A stretch of 64,000 nucleotides of DNA from Euptelea pleiosperma (lineage: Eukaryota > Streptophyta > Magnoliopsida > Ranunculales > Eupteleaceae), in the NCBI GenBank assembly GCA_035048495.1, contig CM068544.1, positions 47,455,893-47,519,892 of the forward strand. Direction: 5' to 3'. Below, piece by piece: positions 33,601-45,746 of this stretch. Under the pieces are notes generated by a model. That model saw only the letters and a list, made by a program, of their open reading frames with translations. It made no database searches and had not been told where the DNA came from. The first letter of the stretch is position 1. The number at the start of each line of letters is the position of its first letter. Both the position numbers and the translations under genes were made by a program.

Positions 33601-36600
33601 CGTGTCGAACACTGACTCACATGTCTGTGTCCTTGTTACATGGCTTGTGAGAAACAATTGAACATTTGTGTAGATAAAAGGAATTTATTGATTTTACTTG
33701 AGTTTATTACCTCTTAGACAGTTTATGTCATTTTCCCCTTACAAGTTTCTTGATGTTTGCTTTCAGATGGTCTGCTCTAATAGAGCAGCATTTTCATGTG
33801 ACAACTTGTGTGGAAACCTTCTTCGCTGTGGAAATCATCATTGTACGAAACCTTGTCATGCTCTGAAGAGCCATACCTCAGCATTGGGTCTGCATGTAAG
33901 AACCGAGACCTGTGACGAGTGTGATCTCCCTTGCCAAAAGGTTTGAATGCCTTTCACTTTTTGTTCTGCTCTATTGCTTTCTTCGTGATGCTTCTATTGG
34001 TATGTACTTTATTTATCTTTCCTTCCTAAGTTTTCATCTCATGGGTCGAAGAACTATAATAGTAACTAGAATTTTTACCACGATTATTTCTTGGTTTTCA
34101 GGATAAAATTTGCTTTTGTGACACTATTAAGTTCTGAAATTTATGATTTTCCTTTGTAATTCAATATTCTTCTATTAGGAGAGGAAGGCTGCGTGCCCAC
34201 ATCCTTGCCCACTACCATGCCATCCTGGAGATTGTTCCCTTTGCAAAGTACTTATCAAACGGTCATGTCATTGTGGTGCCATGGTCCATGTTTTTGAGTG
34301 CACGTACTACAACAGCTTGCCCGAAAAGGAGCAACTGAGTATTCGTTCATGTGGCGGACCCTGCCATAGGTAAATTATAGATTTTTTCTTTTCATTCCCT
34401 TTGCAATCATTGTATTCTTAGTATTTTCCATGTTACTGGACCATCTGGCTAAGTCAACTTACTGTTCAAAATTTATTAAATGAGAACCAGCTCCATGACG
34501 CTTCTATTAAATCTTGCCTCATTTGCTGACCAACAATCTAAGATTGTAATGCAGCTATACTAACAATTGTGCATTACAACTACTTGCCCAGAGTGATCTA
34601 ATTGAAATCTTCAACCCATCAATATCAATATCCTAGAAAAAACAGACCAAAATCGTTAATCATTTGGTGAATTTGCATTCCAGTTTATTGTGAAAAAGGT
34701 CTTGTAAAACCATATTTTGTGAATCCTTTCTTAGGTAAAACTAATCAAGCAAAATCCCATGGTAAAAAATAAACGCTTGTTTGCATATACCTGTTTTAGA
34801 AGCATTAGATGCCTACATTCAATTGCTAATGATCCCCAATATCAGTTTATAAACGCAGAGCATTGCTCATGTGAACAGATTGGCCCTAGTCCATGTGAAC
34901 AATTTCCTTAACTCGATGTAAAACAATATATATCAATGCATCTGAAAAAAGTAATGGAGCATAATATGTAGATTGTTTTTTTTTATAAAATGCACATGCT
35001 CAACATGTTATTCTTATGTAGATGTTTTTTCCCTGTAGGTAGCTCCTTGCTGCAGCTAACAGTTTAGTTCTTCATGCCTTCTTGTGTCAAATGCCTATAC
35101 TAGTTAGTTTGAGTACTCTTGGACATTTTGGTGGCTTCTTAATTGCTGAATCAAATTTGAACATTACGACGATTTTTTGTTATATTTTGTTTTTAGTGGA
35201 TTAATAAGATCCTGGAATATCTCTGACATGATCTAGTTTGAAGTTAAGAGTGTTGGTATCAGTTTTGATATGTTGCTCACATGGCATTATTGTTAATTTC
35301 TAATGAAACTTTAGCATTATTGTGTTGGATATGCAGAAAATTACCAAACTGTTCACATCTATGTCCTGAGACGTGCCATCCCGGTCAATGCCCATTACCT
35401 GACAAGTGTTACAAAAAGGTAAGGCTACTAAAATATGTATCATCTGACTTGCTTCTAATTTTACAAATTTGTATGTTTCAGTGTAATCAAAAGCATTAGG
35501 CGACTAGGGTTCCTCAAGCGAGGCGAAGCCTAAGGGAAGTCTGGGCAATAATTTATTTATTTATATATGTTGAAATATAGAAGATGGAGAAGTGAAGAAG
35601 AGAAGAGCCTTGGGAGAATAGAGTCAAACTTAGTTGGTATGGCTTCCTCATGAATATATATCACTTAAAAGCAATTTAAAAAGACCATAATACCCATAAT
35701 TACAAAACACTAACACACACCCTCAAGCTGGAGCATAAAGATCGTGCATGCCCAACTTGTTACATAGTAGAGAAAACGAACCATAACCCTTAGTGAACAC
35801 ATTACCAAGTTGATCGGCTGATTTGGGATATGAAGTGGCAGTCATCTTCTATAAGGTTAGTTCTCTCATGAAAGACCGAGTTACTAGTAATAAAGATAGT
35901 AGCCTGATTATCGTAATCTAGATAAGAGTAGGAATCGCAAATCCCATCTCTTGAAAAAGAGATTTCACCCGTATCGTCTCACGTGCTGTATGAGCCATAG
36001 CCATGTACTCTGCTCTATACTAGATCTCTTAACCACATTTTGCTTTTTTACTCCTCCAAGTGACCAAGTTACCACCCACAAAAGTACTAGTAGACCTTCT
36101 ATCAGAATGATTTCTCGCCCAACCTGTATCCAAAAACTCTGTAACACTAAGTTTTTGGATAATCGATATACCTGATGCACCCTTCAAGTATCTCAAAATG
36201 CGATACACAACATCCCAATGTAGTTGGCGCGGAGCATACATAAACTCTCGACTCCAACTGCAAACATGATATATGAATACTTAACTGTGAGATAAATCAA
36301 CTTCCCAACCAGCCTCGTGTATCGTCTGGGATCACTATACAGCTCACTTTGTTCACCATTGAGCTTGAGTGTAGAACCCATAGGAGTATGAATGGGCTTA
36401 GATACCAACATTCATGTCTCCTCTAACACATTAGTGACATTTCCTCTATGAGAGACTAAGACTCTCCTTGGATCTTGCCACCTCAATGCCAAGAAAATAT
36501 TGAAGAGTGCCAAGATCCTTGGTTTAAAAATGCTGGCTCAAGTGAGATTTCAGGTCAACAATACCATTATTGTTACTCCCTGTGATAATAATATGATCCA

Positions 36601-39600
36601 CATACAAACTTTAAAAATTGTACGACGAACAAACACTGAGTGATTAAAATAGCTCACTTGAAGCCAAAACATGACACAACTGCACTAAACTTATTAAACC
36701 AAGCCCGTGGACACTACTTCAACCCATAAATAGCTTTCTTCAGTTTGCACACCTTGTCAAACTGTCCACCAGCAGCATATCTTGGGGTTTGCTCCATGTA
36801 CACCTCTTCTTGCAAATCACTGTGTAATAAGGCATTTTCAATATCCAACTAATACAAGGATCGGTACATAGAGACAGTCAGACAAGAACCCTAACAGTGT
36901 TGAGCGAGCAAGTAGCAACAGGAGAAAACATTTCAAAGTAGTCCACGCCAAAGGTTGAGCGTACCCTTTAGCAGCTAAGCATGATTTCAAACCGCTCAAG
37001 CGTGTCATCAAGATGATGTTTGATGGCATACACCCAACTACATCCAACTGCCTGTTTTCCGAGAGGAAGAGTAGTTAGTTACTATTTGTTGTCTTGAAGT
37101 AGAGCATCTATTTTCTCATTCATAGCTTGTTTCCATTTTGAAGAAAATAAGGTCTGCTGATAGGACTTTGGAATAGAAACAGCGGAAAGGAACAAAGCAA
37201 ACTCATGGAATAATGGAGACACATGATGAAATGACAATTAGCAGTTAGATGTCGAGTACAAGAACAAATACTTTATGCACAACAATGGGTAAATCAACAG
37301 AAGGGTCCTTAGTGGAAGGAGCTGATCGGGGATCAACAGTCGTCGAGAGTTTGCCGAAATCGAGTGCCTTGAAGATTGAAGTTCTGTTGAAGAATGCTAA
37401 CGCCATTTTGAATTTTCTAAGATGATTGAATCGCCTTCATCAAGTCTTGATGTCCATGATCGCTAGTGAAGGAAGGTGGTTGCTAGCCAGAATGGCGATC
37501 CATGATGGTCACGCTTTCAAACCTTTTTTTTTTTGTTCATTTATTAGGTTTTGGACTATCGAAACCAAGTGGGATCGTCCCTGAGAAGAAGAAATCTCCA
37601 GTTTAGGCTAAATCAAAACCTGTTGAATATTAATCTGGATAAAGGGCCTCATTAGGCCAAAATGTGTGTGTCATCTATTTGCATCACAGGCTTGAGCTCT
37701 ATGAGTCCTCAAGCAATGAAGTGTGTGGGCCTCTTCTAGATCTCACAAAAAGGATGTGGACCTCTTTATGGGCTTCATTGATGAATGGTGTGGGCCTCTT
37801 TTGGACCTCTCAAGAAGGGTGTGGACCTCTTTTTGGGCCTCGCGGGTGTGTGCCTTTTTGGCATTACTGGCTTGGATTTTAAAGTCCAAGCAATTTTCTT
37901 TTTAGGACATAACTTGAGACAATTAGTATTTGGGCTCGCCAATCGTCCCAAAGCCAATTAGACTTGGGCTTTGTGACAATGCCCATAAATAAGACTTTTT
38001 TATGTCTTCTTCCACAAGAGAGAAAAGAGGGAAGTTAGAAGGGAGGGTAAGGTTTCGGCTGTTGGTTGCAACAGGGCAGCAACGGCGGCAAGGGACCAGC
38101 TTATTGTCCCTCACTTGCAACACATCTTGTTGAGCTTTCCTGCAAGTAGAGACGCAACCGTGAATGTTTGTTGTCCACATGGCCTCGACGAATAAAAGAG
38201 CGATGTGAGTTGTGAAATGGGCTGGCACGAGGAAGAGTGATATCACATGAGGCAATGCCTGTAGAATCCCATCCAGCGGATGGAAAGCCAGACTAGCGAA
38301 TGGAGTAAATCAAAATGTGTTGCATAAATGAAGATGGACTGGAACAATTGATGGTGGTCTTGCGAAGGTTTGCAGCAGGAAAGACGATGTTGTTGGCTTC
38401 TTCAACGGTGATTGAGTTGGGTTTGAACAATAATTGTTGCAACAACATGCCCAATAAGAGGTAGAAGATGAAGAACGATGGTCTCAAGAAGAAAGACAGA
38501 GATTTCTGTTCTTGATTACATCACTGAAGATTGATGTAAACTGGGATACAGATCTGGTCTATCAACGGCAACATGCCAGAGATGGCAACGACTCATGAAC
38601 GGTGACGCCCATGAGCGGTGATGGTGGTGCTGGAGTGATGATTCGGGTGGGTTTCTAGAAAAGGTGATGAGAAGGGGCCGCAAAGCCATGAATGATTGTA
38701 AAGAACCGGAGATGGTGGTTGCATTGATTTTTTTTACGAAGGTAAATCTGTTCAGAGACCACTGGTTCGAGCAACAATGGTGATGATGATGTTTGGAGTA
38801 GCAACGGTGAGTAACATTGATGAGGGTGGATGTTTCCAATAATGGAGAATGGCAGTAGTAGTGATCTTGGAGATGAAGGGTAGAAAACCTAATAAATAAA
38901 AATAGAGATTTGGTACCGGAGAGTCGGTAGACCAAGAGTAACAATCAGTAGAGCACAAGTTGTTGGATGACCCGCTTTGATACCATGATAGAAAACAGTC
39001 TAATGATAAAACTTCGATGATTACATTGACCCTAATCAGGGGTATATATAAAGATAGTAAGATTTGAAGGTAGAAACTAATCTTAACTAATCTAATCTAA
39101 TATTCTAATTGATATGGGATCCTAATCTTGATAACCGGGAGAATCTGTGATGAGGTACACCAATAATGATATGGTGGATCTCACACAACTTATTACAATG
39201 TTATCTCTAATATCTTTCCCCTTAGTACCAGCAAATAAATCAGCATCCATAGACTGACCATCATTAGAAAAGAATGTTGTACCCTCAAAGACCATAATAT
39301 CAGCACTAACATAATAACGACGAGATGATGGATAATGACAACGATATCCTTTTTGAGTAGGAGAGTAACCTAAAAAAATATAGTTGATAGCACGAGGAGA
39401 CAGCTAATCATGCTTAGGACCAACACATGAATAAATGGCACAGAACAAAAAAAAAACACATGGAGGCAAACCAAGCAGAGAAACATTAGAAAAATTTTAA
39501 GCGCCTGCCTAGCCCCAATTTTAAGCGCTAGGGTCCTGACTAGGCGAAGCTTTGACTACACATGCAAGCACTAGGTTGTACGTGAATTGCCAATTATTTG

Positions 39601-42600
39601 AATGAAAATGTATATATATCCTTTATATTTCATCCATTTTTTAAAATTTTACCTTATTTGGTAGGTCTGTCTATAAAGATGTCATATATTATAAGAATAG
39701 ATATGTTTTTAAAAGAAAATTTCCTATGTAAGGTTGTAAAGGGGATTTTGCAAGGATTCCTTGCAAACACCCAGAATGGGGATGTGATACACTTGAAAGG
39801 CCCAAAAAAAGGGGAACTAGATTCAAGTCCTTTGCTCCAGAATGTAGTTCATTCACTAAGGTACCCCTCGCAACACCCAAAAACTTGATGAGAATTTAAT
39901 CTAATTATGCAAGGAATTACATTCAGAGTGCTGGCCCAACTCTCCTCACCATATTCCTTATTAAGCTTGTTATCTGAACGATACAAGCCAAAGAATAATT
40001 AGTTGAGGTATAACCTTGCAATTTTATTGGGATTTTCTTTAGTCCATAAGCTAGTTCAATATATATTAACTGTGCCCACGGATAAATGATGTTTGACCTT
40101 CTTTGGCATCGTCACCTTATTAAGGTTCATCTACACATTTGAATTTTTCCTCTTCAGAAGTTCAGTCATTTGAACTGACAATATTCTGTTTCTGAATGCA
40201 TAGTCTCTGTATGGGGAACAAGTTCCACGAGTTCTCAACCAAAAAGAAAAAGGAAACTTCTATGACCTTGTTTCAAGCTGCTGCAACTAGAAAAAGAAGA
40301 AACGTTTAGAGTCTTCATTGAATATGAAATAATGAAAGTTAGACATACACCAAGGCCAGATGCCATGATTTCTATTGAAAAGAAGTCATGTGCACAAGGG
40401 TCATATAACATAAATGGTTGTTAGCCAGGACTTCTTAGAAACTATAACAATAATTCTATTTTTTTCGCTTCTGTACTTCTATTGTAATCCTGCATCAACT
40501 CTGTCTTGCAAGGTTAATGTTCGTTGTGCGTGTCAAAACCTGAAAAAGGAGTGGCTATGTCAAGACGCTCAAGCAGCCTATTGTAATACTGGACGTGATC
40601 CAAAAGATATCTTGAAAAATCAATTTGGAATTGGCCTAATTCCTTGCAATTCAGAATGTGCTAGTAAAGTAAAAGTTGTAGATTCGGAGTTGCAGTTCCG
40701 GAAACCTAAAGTTTCAGAGGTAATCTCATTCTGCCTCTGCAAGAATTTTACTGTTCATTTTAAGTTTTTTTGTTTTTGTTTTTGACACATGATATGTGGA
40801 TTGCGACATGATTGTCATAATCAAGGTCCATATGAAGATCAATTACTAACCGAGCTCGGAAAACAGTGGCCTAAAGAAACTTACTCACAATCATATGCCG
40901 TTGCCCTATATTCCACCTCCGCACTAGATCAATCAATCATATATTGCTACGTCGCTTAGTTACCTCCAACGATTGGTGCAGTATCCTAAACCTGACCAAC
41001 TCTGCACTAGATCAATCAATCATATATTGCTACTTCGCTTAGTTACCTCCAACGATTGTGCAGTATCCTATACCTGACCAACTGTGCACTAGATCTTGAA
41101 ATCATAGCATACTTCTTGCTCTTCCAGGCAACCCCACAAATGTATAGTACCTATAAGTAAATTAGTAGAAGATCAAACCCAATCTGCATTTTGAAAAACT
41201 GAAACACTAAAGATGTTTAATTCTTTGAGTGCAATATTCCTCGTTTAGGAGAGGACTTGAAATATCATTATATTTTTTGAATGACATTTTTTTTTGATAA
41301 GTTGTATCCTATGAGCAATGTCAAAATGAGGAGCCATGAAGGGAGCATAAAGTACCAAATTTGTGTGCAAACCATGCTAGACCTTTCGATGGTATAATAT
41401 AAGGCTCTGTATGGTTTAGAAAGGCTCTGTATGGTTGCTCTGAATAAGTTTTCTAGAAATGGTTTTTATTTACAAATGTCATAAAAAAAAATCTCTGTAT
41501 CAACACTTTCCAACATACAAATCCTTTTTTCATAAAACTTTTTGTTCATAACCTTGTGGAGCCTTAGTATATAACAATTACCAGTCATTCTGAAATAAGG
41601 TCAGAGGAGGAGCAATGAGGTGCAAATTTATAAAAAAGAAACAGAAGAGCCAAATGTGCTTATCAAGGGGATCTGCAGGGTGGGTTCGTTCCCCAACAAT
41701 CCTATTACTGCTACTTAAACAGATTTGCAAGCTAGTCGTGCTGGAACCTCCTTTTTTTTTTCTTTTTTTTTATTGGAACCTCCTCTTTGAACTTGTGTAA
41801 CTCACCCATTAGTGAAGTTGGAGACTATATAGGTCTATTTTTTATTTTTTTGATAAGTTGGAGACAGTATAGTCCATCTATTTAGAGTAAGGTAAAATCA
41901 TATAATCACAAGATTGCCATTATGAATGGCACAAAATGTAAAAGAGATAAAATAAGAGAACTACCCCTACTATGTCTAGGTGAAGAAAACTAAGTATAAC
42001 CTACTAATTACTAAAGGAGCTAACTATAAACTGCCTGCTATTATTGCATGTGTACCACATAGGTATGTCATTGCTAAGCCTTCTCTGTGGTTTATAAGAG
42101 TTGTACCTTAGATTTCCTCTCTACCTATATTAACATATTCATCAGCGAGCCCCCGTTCTACAGGCATACATGCACATTATTGTGCATGCTTACACTTGTA
42201 GCTTTTGGTAGTAATGGGGCTCAACTTAGCTAAAATTTAGTACCTTTTTCTTTTCTTCTGAAGAACAAGGAGGCAGATGCCGAAAAAAATGTGTCAAAGC
42301 GTAGAAAGAGACGTGAGCGGGTACAAGAAGCTAAGCAAATTTCAAGGCTGCAGGTCTGTGTGTGTTAATTTTTTTTATCCAATGTGTGGCACTCATATCT
42401 GACTTCTTTATTATATCTGCTATATGATTGTAATGTTTTCTTTTTTGGGCAGATAATTTGTGCAACCCTGTGGCGATATCTCATATTTATTTCCATAGCT
42501 GTGGCTGTAATTGCAGTCACATACTATGGTTACAAGGGTCTCCTCCGGCTATCCGATTGGATGAATGAAGTTGAAGAAAGAAGACAGGGAAAACGATTTC

Positions 42601-42611
42601 CGGGAATCTGA
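18206..42611 (+). CDS. NFXL2: NFXL2-type RING/NF-X1 zinc-finger protein, complete, 13 exons over 24 kb
   Basis: Exons are 18206-19342, 19457-19570, 19658-19713, 22158-22224, 31932-32024, 32494-32579, 32695-32857, 33767-33940, 34179-34369, 35337-35418, 40513-40719, 42264-42353 and 42453-42611. All introns are GT-AG and the phases join into 872 aa, close to Arabidopsis NFXL2. The N-terminal region has a RING/PHD-like C4HC3 finger (residues 69-140, CLIC...FHLLCIQSW...CPKC). It is followed by a long series of NF-X1 fingers of the form CGxHxC...CHxGxCPxC from about residue 185. A basic segment (KRRKRRER) precedes one predicted membrane helix (about 826-848) and the tail [17 protein letters not shown]1 proteins are E3-ligase-like nuclear regulators. 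In Arabidopsis NFXL2 acts in stress, abscisic acid and clock control; that role here is inferred. The reading frame is intact despite about 20 kb of introns. Confidence 0.95.
19992..20405. mobile_element. hAT-III miniature element (TATCCGAATA-word family)
   Basis: It starts TAGGGCTGTCAACGGATA; the right end, reverse complemented, reads CAAGGGTTTCAATGGATA. The flanks CTTGTGAG and CGTGTTAG match at 6 of 8. The body is dominated by GGATATCC-, GAATATTC- and TCGGATA-type words with an AT-rich centre. It is non-coding. Confidence 0.6.
20468..21044. mobile_element. Tourist-like MITE, NFXL2 intron 3
   Basis: The ends are GGCTGCATTTAGGTAAGCTT and AAGCTTACCCAGACACAACC. TTA flanks both sides (20465-20467, 21045-21047). 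The body is full of AAGTGCTT/AAGCACTT words. It is 577 bp and non-coding. Confidence 0.65.
21085..21640 (-). mobile_element. RTE-type LINE, 3' coding remnant
   Basis: The minus strand reads [20 protein letters not shown], then [20 protein letters not shown], then after a frame shift [10 protein letters not shown] and [11 protein letters not shown]. This is the conserved region after the reverse transcriptase of plant RTE LINEs (compare AMLYGxECW and RLRWFGHVQRR). It is frameshifted and truncated, so not functional. Confidence 0.8.
22875..23088 (-). repeat. 3' LTR of the intron-4 copia element
   Basis: It is nearly identical to 30367-30573. Just inside it (minus strand) lies the purine-rich ttgatggagag, a typical copia polypurine tract. 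It contains three TTAGGG units. Confidence 0.85.
24165..25027. mobile_element. hAT-II miniature element (GAGGC-word family), perfect 8-bp target duplication
   Basis: The ends are CAAAGTTTAAAAAGGC and, mirrored, CATAGTTTAAAAAGGC. TTACCACA is repeated exactly on both sides (24157-24164, 25028-25035). The subterminal regions are arrays of GAGGCTTAAGCCTC, GCCTCGAGGC and GGCGCGCC words. The middle is AT-rich with no ORF. Confidence 0.85.
25442..25686. mobile_element. hAT-V miniature element (GGATACGGACACG-word family)
   Basis: The ends CTATAATGCCC and GGGTATTATAG are inverted. The flanks GTAATGGG (25434-25441) and GTAATGGA (25687-25694) match at 7 of 8. The body repeats GGATACGGACACG and its complement. 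It is nested in the solo LTR. Confidence 0.75.
30610..30646. repeat. (TA)n microsatellite
   Basis: An uninterrupted TA dinucleotide run within NFXL2 intron 4, just right of the M4 end piece. Another TA-rich run lies at about 20220-20250. Confidence 0.9.
31356..31667 (+). mobile_element. TRIM (terminal-repeat retrotransposon in miniature)
   Basis: Two direct repeats of about 115 bp begin TGTTTTTGGAGTGTGTTATT (31356) and TGTTGTTGGAGTGTGTTATT (31551). Both contain GTTAGACCTGTAGACCCTTT and end near AGTAAATGG. Only about 80 bp separate them. That segment has a primer-site-like TGGTATTATAGCAG and a purine stretch (gctgagagggca) right before the second repeat. The flanks GGTGG and GGTAG differ at one base. 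It lacks coding capacity and lies in NFXL2 intron 4, upstream of exon 5. Confidence 0.8.
32941..33643. mobile_element. hAT-V element, interrupted, NFXL2 intron 7
   Basis: The ends are CTATGTAACGAGGAC and, mirrored, CCATGTAACAAGGAC. The flanks CCTGCAAG and CTTGTGAG agree at five of eight sites, with the differences all transitions. The body uses GTGTCGGACAC-, GTGTCGACAC- and GTATCCGTGTC-type words. The hAT-I element at 33208-33550 is nested in it. Confidence 0.6.
33208..33550. mobile_element. hAT-I miniature element (AAACGG-word family)
   Basis: The ends are CATGGTTTTAAAAATGGCC and, mirrored, CAAGGTTTAAAGGATGCC. The flanks GTATAGAC and GTATGGAC match at 7 of 8. Many copies of CCGTTTAAACGG, CCGTTAAAA and ACGGCCGTT fill the body. 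It is non-coding and nested in a hAT-V element. Confidence 0.75.
34370..35336 (+). other. NFXL2 intron 9, nothing recognised
   Basis: An AT-rich 967-bp GT-AG intron without recognisable repeats. Confidence 0.6.
35419..40512. mobile_element. NFXL2 intron 10 filled by degenerate Ty1/copia sequence (minus strand)
   Basis: The intron is 5.1 kb. On the minus strand, RNase H-like text (about 36410-35970: [34 protein letters not shown]) and reverse-transcriptase text (about 37050-36600) are full of stops. The start of a gag-like region lies at about 37500. A primer-site-like TGGTATCAAAGC lies at about 38975 with LTR-like DNA to its right. Integrase-like text at about 39430-39220 ([31 protein letters not shown]) shows more than one copia fragment. 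The left border (35570-35720, ending before ccctcaagctggag) looks like a 3' LTR with a polypurine tract. The boundaries are approximate. Confidence 0.65.
40720..42263 (+). other. NFXL2 intron 11 with a copia RNase H scrap and an 83-bp tandem duplication
   Basis: On the minus strand near 41100-41160 the text reads [14 protein letters not shown], a copia RNase H motif. Two units of about 83 bp (40921-41003 and 41004-41085) are tandem copies with a few differences. The rest is AT-rich and unclassified. Confidence 0.55.
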
Positions 42612-42938
42612 TAGTTCTCAAGCCGAGTTACGTGAGGTTAGTACGAGAAATCCCCATAGACATCAAACCATATGTCAAATTTATCAACTCACCTGAGTGA
42701 CGAAAAGCCTGGTCAAAATTTTGGATTTATTTATGCTTGCTTATATAAGCCTTTGTAGAGTAAATAACAATATAATATTTAAGGGATGAAACAATATTTT
42801 TTTTGCTCGGATTGGTAGGTATGAAACATTGTTACAGTGAGAGATCTTTTGTTCTTTATTTTTGAATAACTTGAGAGGCATTCATAACATAAACCCCGTA
42901 ATGTCTGACAGGCCACCAAAGCAGAAATTAATGTAGGG
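42612..42938. other. NFXL2 3' flank
   Basis: Probably 3' UTR and downstream DNA of NFXL2. No distinct feature was seen. Confidence 0.4.
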
Positions 42939-43435
42939 CCTGTTTGATAACACACCGCGGCGGGAAAATAAAATATTTAGCCGCGCTAATATTCGCCCGG
43001 GTGCGTTTGGCAGCCACTCGCCCTCGGCGAATGTTTAGCCGGGCCCACATATTTGCCCTTTGCGGCGGGAAAACATTTGATCACCTCCCCCCCATGTAAA
43101 TATTTTCACGCCGATTATGCCTTGGTGAGAAAATTTTATTTTCTCTCCGGAAAATCACTATTTTCAATAAAAATTAGTTTTTAAATATATAAAAAAGATA
43201 AAAATAATTTTTTTTTATCCTTGACATAATATGTGGTACCCGCACTAGCCCAACCTATTTTTGACTTACTTTGATATGTGGAACCCACTCAAATTGAAAG
43301 AAAATGAAGCTGAAGTGAGCTAGCTCATACTAGAACCAAACATTGATATGAGCAAATATTTAGCCAAGATAATATTCGCTGTCGGAACTCTTTTTCTCAC
43401 ATACCAAACAGACTACTGCTTCCAATGTGGTTTTA
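42939..43435. mobile_element. Possible Tourist-like MITE
   Basis: The left end GGGCCTGTTTGATAAC faces CATACCAAACAGAC on the right. Subterminal 'atatttagccgcgctaatat' and 'atatttagccaagataatat' are related. The target duplication is not clear. Confidence 0.45.
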
Positions 43436-43469
43436 TATCTATTAATTTGTTATTTGTAGTGGGTATCAG

Positions 43470-43841
43470 CAGGGCCGTCTTAATACAAGTTGAGGCCTTA
43501 GGCAAAACTCTAAAAGGGGCCTTTTTTATTTTCAGAAATACCCCTAAACCTATGTGATTTCAATGTTTTCAAAAATAAAAAAATTATAAATTAAAAACAC
43601 GTTTTTCAAAGAGAATTCAATGGTGGATACAATGTTTGCATACTTCTAAGTCCGGAGACTACATTTGTCCGGCCGTAGCATAGTCTTGTGTGATTGGAGG
43701 GGCCTGACGCAAATGGACAGGTGGGGCCTTTTAATAAAAAAAAAGTAATAAGAACACTTGAAAATTTCTGAAATTTTGGGGCCTTACCTGTCGGGGGCCT
43801 TAGGTAACCGCCTCATCTGCCTAATGGTCAAGCCGGGCCTG
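43470..43841. mobile_element. hAT MITE with perfect 8-bp target duplication
   Basis: The ends are CAGGGCCGTCTTAA and, mirrored, CAGGCCCGGCTTGA. GGTATCAG is repeated exactly at 43462-43469 and 43842-43849. GAGGCCTTAGGCAAA and its complement lie next to the ends. It is 372 bp and non-coding. Confidence 0.85.
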
Positions 43842-44434
43842 GGTATCAGTTGCACTAGGAGGTTTTGTGGAGAGAGAAATGCAACGCAGTACTTGAGTTG
43901 CACATGTGCAATGCACTAAAAGACGAGAAGAAAAGAAAACATTTATCTACAGGGTTTGCAATGTACCTAGCTTCTTTTTAGGGCCTCTTTTAAGGGACAA
44001 GGTAACAGGGTTGACCCCATAGCTTAATTGGGTGGTTCTCTATGAGGTTGGTTCGGGGAACGAACTTGCTTCAAAAAACAAGAAGAAGAAGAGAGACCAA
44101 TAGTTTAGTGTACGTACAACTGAAGCCGTGTTCCAAGTTGGCAGCACGTGGGGGCGAAGCTTCACAGATTCACATTGCCCATGTGTTGTGTATCTTGGGT
44201 CTGAGATACGTGGTGGACTTGGTCGCAACACCTTGAGATATGTGGTGGACTTGGTCGCAACACCTGAAAACCACGTGTATAATGAGTATCACTAAATCAA
44301 AAACCATCTTGATCTACAACACGTAGCCCTAATATGTTAAATGTAAGAAAGTCTTAAAGATGACAATTTAAATATTGTTAACAACCTTACCTACGCAACT
44401 ACCAACAGAACAGCAATATATATATATATGGGTT

Positions 44435-44815
44435 GGGATCGCGAGACAACAATTTCGCACAACATTTTTTACCCAATTTTTGGCACCCATTTTGGCGGAC
44501 CCGCGTAGAAGATGAATCAATGGCTGATTTTTGGTGAGGATGGTCTCTATGGTGAGGAGATCATCCTTACGAAAATTCAAATCATTCTACTGATATCGAT
44601 ACTGGTTTAGAAGTTGAAGAATTATGGACAGTCGATTTTTACCGGGTAACTTGAAAACCACATTTGATGATTTGATGAGGTTAGAAATTTCAAAATGGGC
44701 TGATTTTTTTGTTGGGGTGATCTATATAGTGAGGAGATCATCCCCACCAAAAATCAGCCATTGATTCATCTTCGGGTCCGCCAAAATGGGGGGTAAAAAA
44801 TGGGGTCTCCCGAGC
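44435..44815. mobile_element. M4 MITE copy
   Basis: Long inverted arms contain 'gaagatgaatcaatggctga' on the left and 'tcagccattgattcatcttc' on the right. Two 'gtgaggagatcatcc' motifs lie inside and 'cccattttggcggacccg' is mirrored near the outer end. It is non-coding. Confidence 0.65.
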
Positions 44816-45210
44816 CCGACCCATACATAAAAATGCATGAAAACTTCGAGAAGGCTTGTTATTTTTGTTGGTAGGCTCCTCCCTTGCAATCATACTTGAA
44901 TGGCACCGACCCCTTTAAATAAATAAAAAACGCAAGTGAGGAGAATGGATAAGATGGGAAGCAAATTCGAGGTCCAATTATTATTACGGTATTGAGTTAA
45001 TGACCCACCCCAACCACGTTGCTTCATTAGTTTTATTAAAGTTGGCGGTGAAACCCAAAGAATTCTAACATCCACAGCTCTACCGACCTAATCAATGTGT
45101 TTTTTTTCTTCTATCGTGCTTTTGCTTTCTTTCTTTAATGCTTTAATAGTTTAATGCGATAGAATATTAATTCAAGTACATGTTGGAGTCTGGTCCATAT
45201 ATGCGGGTGA

Positions 45211-45746
45211 GTAAAACTTCTGTCAATACTAGCCACGTGGCTCACTATTAGAGGGTGCTGACCGTATGGATGTTTTGGCCAGTCCCTCGGCGGATCTGCA
45301 AACCAAAAATCAGCATAATTAGTAATTTCTAAGCGTTGGATTAAAGTTATTTTCATGGGTAGATTTTAACCGTAGGAATTTGAGTATTATTGAGTGTTAT
45401 TTGGTTGTAAAGATCCAACGGTTGTAAATCCTGTAATCGAGGCTGATAACAGGGCTCAGTATGAGCCACGTGGCACGCTCTTAGAGGACTGATCGTATGG
45501 ATGTTTTTGTCAATCCCTAGGTGGACCTACAAACCAAAAAATCAGTCCGATTTGTGATTTCTAGGCATTGGATTGGAATTATTTTCATGGGTTGATTTTA
45601 ACCGTATGAATTTCAGGATTATTGATCATTATTTGAGGTACAAAGATCCAAAGATTTGAAATCACTAATCAAGCTGATTTTTGGTTTGTAGGTCCACCAA
45701 GAGATTGGAAAGGCCTTGTCGTCAAAGTTTTACTCGACCTAGAGGT
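45211..45746. repeat. Two overlapping or nested M1 MITE copies
   Basis: The outer ends are gagtaaaacttctgtc and tcaaagttttactc. G-box-bearing arms occur near 45230 (agccacgtggctcac) and 45466 (gagccacgtggcacg). The core text occurs twice in the same orientation, so one copy is head-to-tail with part of another. Confidence 0.6.

Noticed and set aside
44040..44105. SINE-like segment (catagcttaattgggtggtt, then ggttcggggaacgaac)
   Set aside because: It has weak A and B boxes and no defined body or tail; evidence is too thin to annotate.
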